From: Spinacia oleracea
Taxonomy: Eukaryota > Streptophyta > Magnoliopsida > Caryophyllales > Amaranthaceae
NCBI RefSeq assembly: GCF_020520425.1
Contig: NC_079489.1
Location: 17,136,001 to 17,200,000 of the forward strand
DNA: 64,000 nucleotides
Direction: 5' to 3'
The position numbers were made by a program, and so were the translations under genes. Below are positions 58,430 to 64,000 of this stretch, piece after piece (positions within the stretch are counted from its first letter, which is position 1; each line of letters opens with the position of its first letter). The notes under the pieces were generated by a model, which had not been told where the DNA came from, made no database searches, and was given only the letters and a program-made list of their open reading frames with translations.

Positions 58430-59755
58430 AAGAGGGTAAATGAGGAGGATATAGGGGTAAATAAATGGGGGGGTTTTGAGTAAGCCCCAAGAAAAAACAT
58501 AGACTTAAAGAGTTTGATTATATTTTTCATGTTTCCAATGCATAAAATATTATCGTACAACTCGGGCAACAACCAGGCTTCATGACTAGTATATATATAT
58601 TCTAAACTGAAACAATATTATTTTTTACTAAAGAAAAAATTCATCTTAACTTAAAAAAAAAACAATTCTTAATAAAAATCAGAAATTGACATATAAATTA
58701 TACATATTTTGGGCGATTTTCAGGTTGTTGGTTGTATTGGGAGGGCGGTTTATAAATTGAAGTTTCCAGATTCCATCAAAATAATGTTCAACTGAAGAGA
58801 TTTGAGGGGACGTTGCCTTTAAAAGCACACGACTAATTCGTAGTGTATTTCAAGGTGAAGATCCTAGTTCAGACATTGAACCAGTTGTTGGTGGTGTTGT
58901 TGTTATTGTTGTAACTTTTAACTTGCGTTGGACAAAAGGGTGGTTAAACATCAGAATCAGGCTCATGAGGCTACATACTGCCTACATCTACATGGGACTA
59001 TGGGAGCGCAATTTAGAAGGTGGACCATGGTACACATAGAGCATGGTGCACCTTAAGAACACTAGTATATAATTGAAAGAACAGCTGGTTACGAGAAAAG
59101 AACATGAGTATTTTGGGGGTAGATCAAGATTTTGAGTGGTTCCCCGCTTTTCACAAGATGGGATTTATTAAACTAACTTTTAATTAAACAATAAAACATC
59201 AAACTGAGATTTATTAGCTCTTACAAACTAACTTAATTATAGTTTGGAAATCTTGATTGCTGGAAAGAACCTTCATGTGGCTTCAAAAGTGCAATAGGCC
59301 ATACAATTAGTGACTACAGAGCTAAGTTAACGAATTGTAAGATAATATGGGATAAATATTAAACCGGTTTGAAGCTTGATTACAAAATAATGAAAGAACA
59401 ATAAAATAGCAATACCCAGCAATTACACCATACACAACTTAACCATTTGATCAATCCACCAGTCACCACTCTCACAGCCACATACTATGTAAACAGGACA
59501 TTCCCCTAAGCTATTTGACAGGATTCATCTATAGATAATAACTCTAATTCCGAACTTTGGACAAGTTAAGGCCTACAACATCTCACCCAAAGACCAATCA
59601 CAAGTCCCAAAATACAATGCCTACAAACAATATCAACCTGTAGTTTTCCAACTGTAGTTTATATAAGAGACTACATAAACAACTAAATGTTGCCTCTGCT
59701 CATGTAATCTTACTAGATTATGTTCGTTGCTAAAGAACTCCAAGCTTTATGACCT
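58430..59755. other. intergenic and 3' region of the bZIP gene
   Basis: No further gene. The part from about 59380 to 59755 is the likely 3' UTR of the minus-strand bZIP gene. Confidence 0.45.
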
Positions 59756-59924
59756 TTAATCCTTTGATGATCCAGAATTGGGATCTGATGTATTTTCTTT
59801 GGTTAGTGGCATCGATGGTCTCATTTTGAAATCACCAGAATGCTGAGACAGCAGGGTCGGTTCTTGATGCTGCATTTGTTGCTGCTGAAGCTGATGCAGT
59901 TGATGTTGTTGATACTGGTGCTGG

Positions 59925-59956
<32 letters not shown>

Positions 59957-61800
59957 CTGGGAATGAAGCTGTAGCTGTTGGAACTGCTGTGCGGTTATCA
60001 GGGTCTGCATTGCTTGGTTGTTTTGGTAAAACTGTTGATTGGAAGCAAAGGAAGTTGGAAAGTTCATCATAGGTCCACCATTGGATATAGCTTGACCAGT
60101 CACCATTTTCAAATGCTGAATCTCCTCTTTCAGCGCTTCATTCAATGCTGCATTAGTCCAGAAATTAATAAAACAAAATTCCATCAGAAAAACCGAATCA
60201 AAGAAGCAATGTAATACATCCCCATCGATTGACATGTATTATTTCTAGAATGGCAGTCCATATAATTGAAAATAAGCATCACACGTCCATCTATTTCCCA
60301 GAGTGACAGGGGGCTAAGGCAGTAAAAGCTTCGGAACTTCAGGTTAGATAGAATGGAAGGACTCTAGTTCTACCCTAGAAGGCTTAAAATCTAATGCAAT
60401 TGTTGAAGTGCGTAATCTCGTACCAAAGGAATCAAATACATCCCTCAACCCCTTGTATGGCATGCAGCGCATACCCACCTCACCCCCCCCCCCCCTTACA
60501 AAGTCACTAACACCAAGCCTTTCTCTTTCGTGATTATTCTTCGCTCTACACTGCAGCTACAAGCATAGTAATTTTTCCACAAACGCGGCAACTCATCAAG
60601 TGTCGAATACTGATTTTAGGCCTGACGCCAAAAAGTGATGGTTTTCCCTTGATAAAAAATAACGGGGGTGTATTCAAACTACGAATGCAATTAGAGGCAA
60701 GTCCAGCGACAACTAGCCTGGACAGGCCACCAATGGACGACCCTTGACTCAAAAAGGACCCGGCCTTATACTTCTCATCTCTTAATTAAGATCTAGGAAA
60801 AATACCCATATCTAGTGTCCATTAATTAGTGGACAAAGGAGGGAGTCAAAATGTCAAATTGTTCACCCCACTGTTAGATCTGTATTTCCTGCTAATACCT
60901 TATTAACGATCAGGCCGACACATGACACAGAGCTTGTAGTCACAATTCGAGCTTAGGGGATTTAACAGGTTCAAGCAGAAGCATAAATCCTACTGACACA
61001 AAATCTAGAAGAAGCTGTATTGTGTAAGACAACACAAGTCATAATAAGTGCCACCACAAGGACCTTTGATCCTTAGGGCTATTTCTTAACAGTGTATACC
61101 CAGAATACAGCTTATTTAAGACACCACAAAAAAAAAATCCAGACTCTTGCGCAATTTTCTCCATTAGAAACTATAGAATCATTCTTTGCATGAAAACCTA
61201 CAGAAACTTACTCAAAAGACTCATTGGCTTCAGAAAATAGCTTTTATCTAAAACAAAGTGTAGCAACATAATCTAAAAGATGAATTTTAAAATAACAAAG
61301 TTTCATGCAGTCCAGAACTAATACACTGCAAATACTAGATGAGAGAACACACTAAGCAAAGAGGGGTTCTTACCATCCTGCAAGTGAACTTGCTGCTCCA
61401 TTGTTTGCAGACGCAGCTTCAACTCACTATTTTCAGCAGAAAGGCCATTTGTATCTCTCTGTAGAGGATTAACCAATTTGCCAAAGTAAGTGTTGGCGTG
61501 AGTGGAAAGAAAAGAGCATCAACTTGAAAGAAAAACAGGTAAAGATAAACAGTTTATAGTTGATGGAAAACCAATGAAAAATGAAGTGAACAAGTAGTAT
61601 GTCCAATTGAAAGTTACAGCGTAAATTAGAACCGTCTCCCAAAAAAAATGCCCAAATGAACAATTACCTGCAGCATGGTCAGTTGAGCAGATAAAGTAGT
61701 TGCTTCAGTTTGCAATGTTTGGACTTTGCGCTCAAGCTCAGCTATATATCTCATCTTTCTTTCCTTAGATCTTGCAGCTGACTGCCTGTTTGCCCAGATT
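59756..61800 (-). CDS. group I bZIP transcription factor, 3' exons (PosF21/RF2a/VIP1-like), partial
   Basis: Three exons: 61668-61800, 61374-61458 and 59756-60147, in phase and ending with TAA. The first encodes the end of the basic region ([19 protein letters not shown], the N-x7-R motif) and the start of the zipper ([25 protein letters not shown]). The second continues the zipper ([20 protein letters not shown]). The third has [14 protein letters not shown], then a Gln/His-rich tail ([16 protein letters not shown]...) characteristic of PosF21/RF2a-type proteins. The exon before the basic region enters with an AG-A codon and lies beyond the window end: the 2.2 kb upstream (61801-64000) shows no donor-bearing exon. 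These factors act in the nucleus on development and osmotic or touch signalling. Which member it is cannot be fixed from the 3' part. Confidence 0.85.
59926..59955. repeat. (GCT)10 trinucleotide repeat in the bZIP gene
   Basis: Ten GCT units, the antisense of CAG codons, encoding the polyglutamine core of the bZIP tail. Likely length-variable. Confidence 0.9.
60483..60495. repeat. poly(C) run of 13 in the last bZIP intron
   Basis: A 13-C homopolymer. Run length is unreliable in most sequencing data. Confidence 0.7.
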
Positions 61801-64000
61801 CTACTCAAGCATAACAAAGTAGAAAAACCAAATGGAATGGACAATAAAACATCAGATAACTTGGCCAGGTATCAATTGCAACAAAAATATAGAACATTGT
61901 AGCTAAAAAAAAGTAATCAAAACATAAAGCCCCAAAAGACTTCAGTACAAATATATTACTCATCAAATGATTTAGCCCAGTGAAACCCCATGGCCCAAGA
62001 CACCAAAAAGCTGTGGCCCTATACATACAATTGACACAGGCATTACACAACATATTACAGTCAACATCCAACAATGATCAGAAATCAACATGACAGAACA
62101 CCAACCTAGTTAGAAATATGTTCGAGTTGACAGAACAATTTCAGACACTCTCTCTCACCGCTAACTTGAACTCTTGAAGATGTAATGAACACCAACATAA
62201 TGGATGTAAGCAATAGCTAAACTACCCTTTCCAATTAGGCTGGTTCATTACATAAGATCATAACTTTAGCATCCTAGAGGCTAGTAGAGACCATCTGCTG
62301 ATACACCCATTAGCATCCCAAAATTTTATTAAATTAATATCCTTAAGCATAACAAAATGATCTTCCTCTATGGTGTGGTTGACCAAGAGTGAATATTCCC
62401 GCCAATTGATCAAAAGGCAAGAGATACAATTCCTGATTTCCTTCACAGTCATGATTGACCAAAAGGCAAGAGATACAATTCCTGATTTCCTTCACAGTCA
62501 TGATTGATCCCACCAATTGTCAGAAAAATAATTGGTTCTAGGGGAAATAAAACAGTAGAATACGAAGTATATAAGAACTTCAAAGAGGAAAAAAAAAGAT
62601 AAAGCACAATGGTATCCAAGGAGGTGAAACCGTCCTTCTGAATTAAATCTTAGAAATCCCTTGTTTTCTACTCCCATAATTCAAACATACTTCCAGACTG
62701 GAGTGACCCAAGAGGATTAGGCAAAAAGGCAAAGGAACCTAAGGATTTATAAATGTGCAACAAATGGCAGAAAAATGAACTCACCAACTTTTGACCTTAT
62801 AAACAATGACTTGAGTTCTTGAAATCATCTTAGAAATCCTAACAAGCACTTTGTACATTATTGGAAATGGACAAAAATGAAACAAAACCTTGCTTGAGTT
62901 GATATCATGTCTTTCGGCATTGCTAACAAACAAAAGAAATTTCTTCACCTAGCTATTTGATTATGGAGTAGAAGAATCTAGCATTGGATAAAAAACTATG
63001 AAAAAATACAAGAGATATTCCCTTGGCAACACATATATAACGCACGGTGACGTCACACCATACTGCCAAGACTACCATATATGACGAAGAGTTGTAACGG
63101 TTGCCAGAAAATATAAAGCTTTCACATTTGTATTTGATGGTAAGTAAAACAATAAAATTTATCTTAAATGAGGGCACGCGTTTTGGGTGGTTCAGAAATT
63201 GGGATCCACCAATCTATTAGGATTCTATTTTCCCCACTCAATTATCATACAGCCCTCTGTGCAAGGATTATTTTGAATCCCCTACTTTGAGGAATGTAAA
63301 CTGTGTGGACTGAACCCAAGTGCTTGAAAATCAGTATTATCACCCAATATGTCCCAACTTCCAAGATGTGAAATTGATCATTTACAGTGAACATGAATTA
63401 AAATCTAGCTGAATGCAACGGTTAAAAAAAACGTTAAACTTTTGGCTTATAGGGACTTTGAAGACTCCTTCACATAGGAAAACATGTGATTAGGAAATTA
63501 GAAATAGACCCAAAAAATTCTGATAACCAGTAAAGTGCCTCGATTTCCCTCGTGCTACCAAATTCTCTGAACACCACTCCCATGCGTTAACCACATTTTG
63601 GAACGTGCAAACTGGGCTATGGTTCACAGTCTCAACACAAGATTATCCCATTCATTGGTCTAGGATTTAAGTTAAATTTTCCCTATTTTATAATTACAAT
63701 AGCACAACAAATTATGCAACCCCCTCCCTCTTTTGGCTAAGCGTTAAAGTTGTACCTCAAAATATATAGCTACCCGAGTGGCTGAGTGCATAGTCTACTC
63801 AACCCCTACTACCAACAAGTTGTACTTCAAAGTTCAAATTTCAAACTTGGAGCTGAAGCTTTCCCAAGTGCTAACAACCAATTAAGTACATGAAGATAAG
63901 ACCCCAAGTTGTAAACATGAACAACAAAATTAGCTATACTATCATAGAAAAACAATGTCCCATCAGCATTCACATTTGGTATTATAGATGGCTGGAGATT
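61801..64000. other. upstream intron of the bZIP gene, no exon recognised
   Basis: AT-rich. No minus-strand exon ending in a basic-region sequence with a GT donor is visible. A weak tRNA-like A box (GTGGCTGAGTGCATAGTC, near 63778) may be a SINE relic. Otherwise nothing apart from the tandem duplication at 62408-62505. Confidence 0.5.
62408..62505. repeat. 49-bp tandem duplication
   Basis: CAAAAGGCAAGAGATACAAT with the following CCTGATTTCCTTCACAGTCA is repeated after 49 bp with almost no change. Recent, in the bZIP intron. Confidence 0.9.

Noticed and set aside
1-64000. CRISPR array, operon, tRNA/rRNA gene, or organelle-derived insert
   Set aside because: Repeat units lack the spacing of CRISPR. 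Only partial tRNA-like boxes with poly(A) tails were found, which fit SINEs. No rRNA or chloroplast/mitochondrial genes were recognised.

Overview
The window is nuclear DNA from a flowering plant. It has spliced genes with GT-AG introns, plant-specific families (REM-type B3, germin-like protein, group I bZIP) and dense plant transposons: Ty1/Copia, CACTA, Helitrons, Stowaway-, hAT- and Harbinger-like MITEs, and tRNA-derived SINEs. It is AT-rich between genes. A eudicot is clear from the overall look. A Caryophyllales genome (spinach/beet relatives) is only a guess. There is no bacterial, organellar or CRISPR content.

Layout. 1-4.8 kb is gene-free and MITE-rich. 4.8-6.2 kb (minus) is a B3 gene whose first domain is intact and whose second is broken. 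6.6-7.8 kb holds a MITE, a SINE and a hAT-type MITE with a perfect 8-bp target duplication. 8.7-9.4 kb is an intronless germin-like protein gene with TATA box and poly(A) signal. 10.1-16.0 kb is a Copia-type element with two LTRs that look identical but a decayed pol. 16.1-16.4 kb (minus) is a small GRF zinc-finger gene. 18.0-19.0 kb (minus) is a KTI12/DRL1 homologue with a frame break near its C terminus. 19.8-21.8 kb is a Harbinger-like element split by a Helitron. 23.3-37.2 kb is a 13.9-kb Copia element split by a 4.4-kb CACTA element. 38.1-54.2 kb is an apparently intact 18-exon gene for mitochondrial ETF-ubiquinone oxidoreductase, with a Helitron, a MITE and SINEs in its introns. 54.8-57.5 kb is a graveyard: a Copia LTR fragment, a broken CBM20-like exon, and two diverged copies of an unrecognised exon. 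57.7-58.4 kb has tandem repeats. 59.8-61.8 kb (minus) is the 3' part of a PosF21/RF2a-like bZIP gene whose first exon lies outside the window.

Host genes are unrelated housekeeping and regulatory functions: tRNA wobble modification/Elongator (KTI12), amino-acid and lipid catabolic electron transfer (ETFQO), apoplastic germin-like protein, and transcription factors. They do not form a pathway. What stands out is transposon nesting with readable insertion order, an apparently non-autonomous Copia family still recently active, and several host or captured genes broken by single-base changes. I found no convincing new biological system. The least explained piece is the duplicated exon family at 56.3-57.5 kb.
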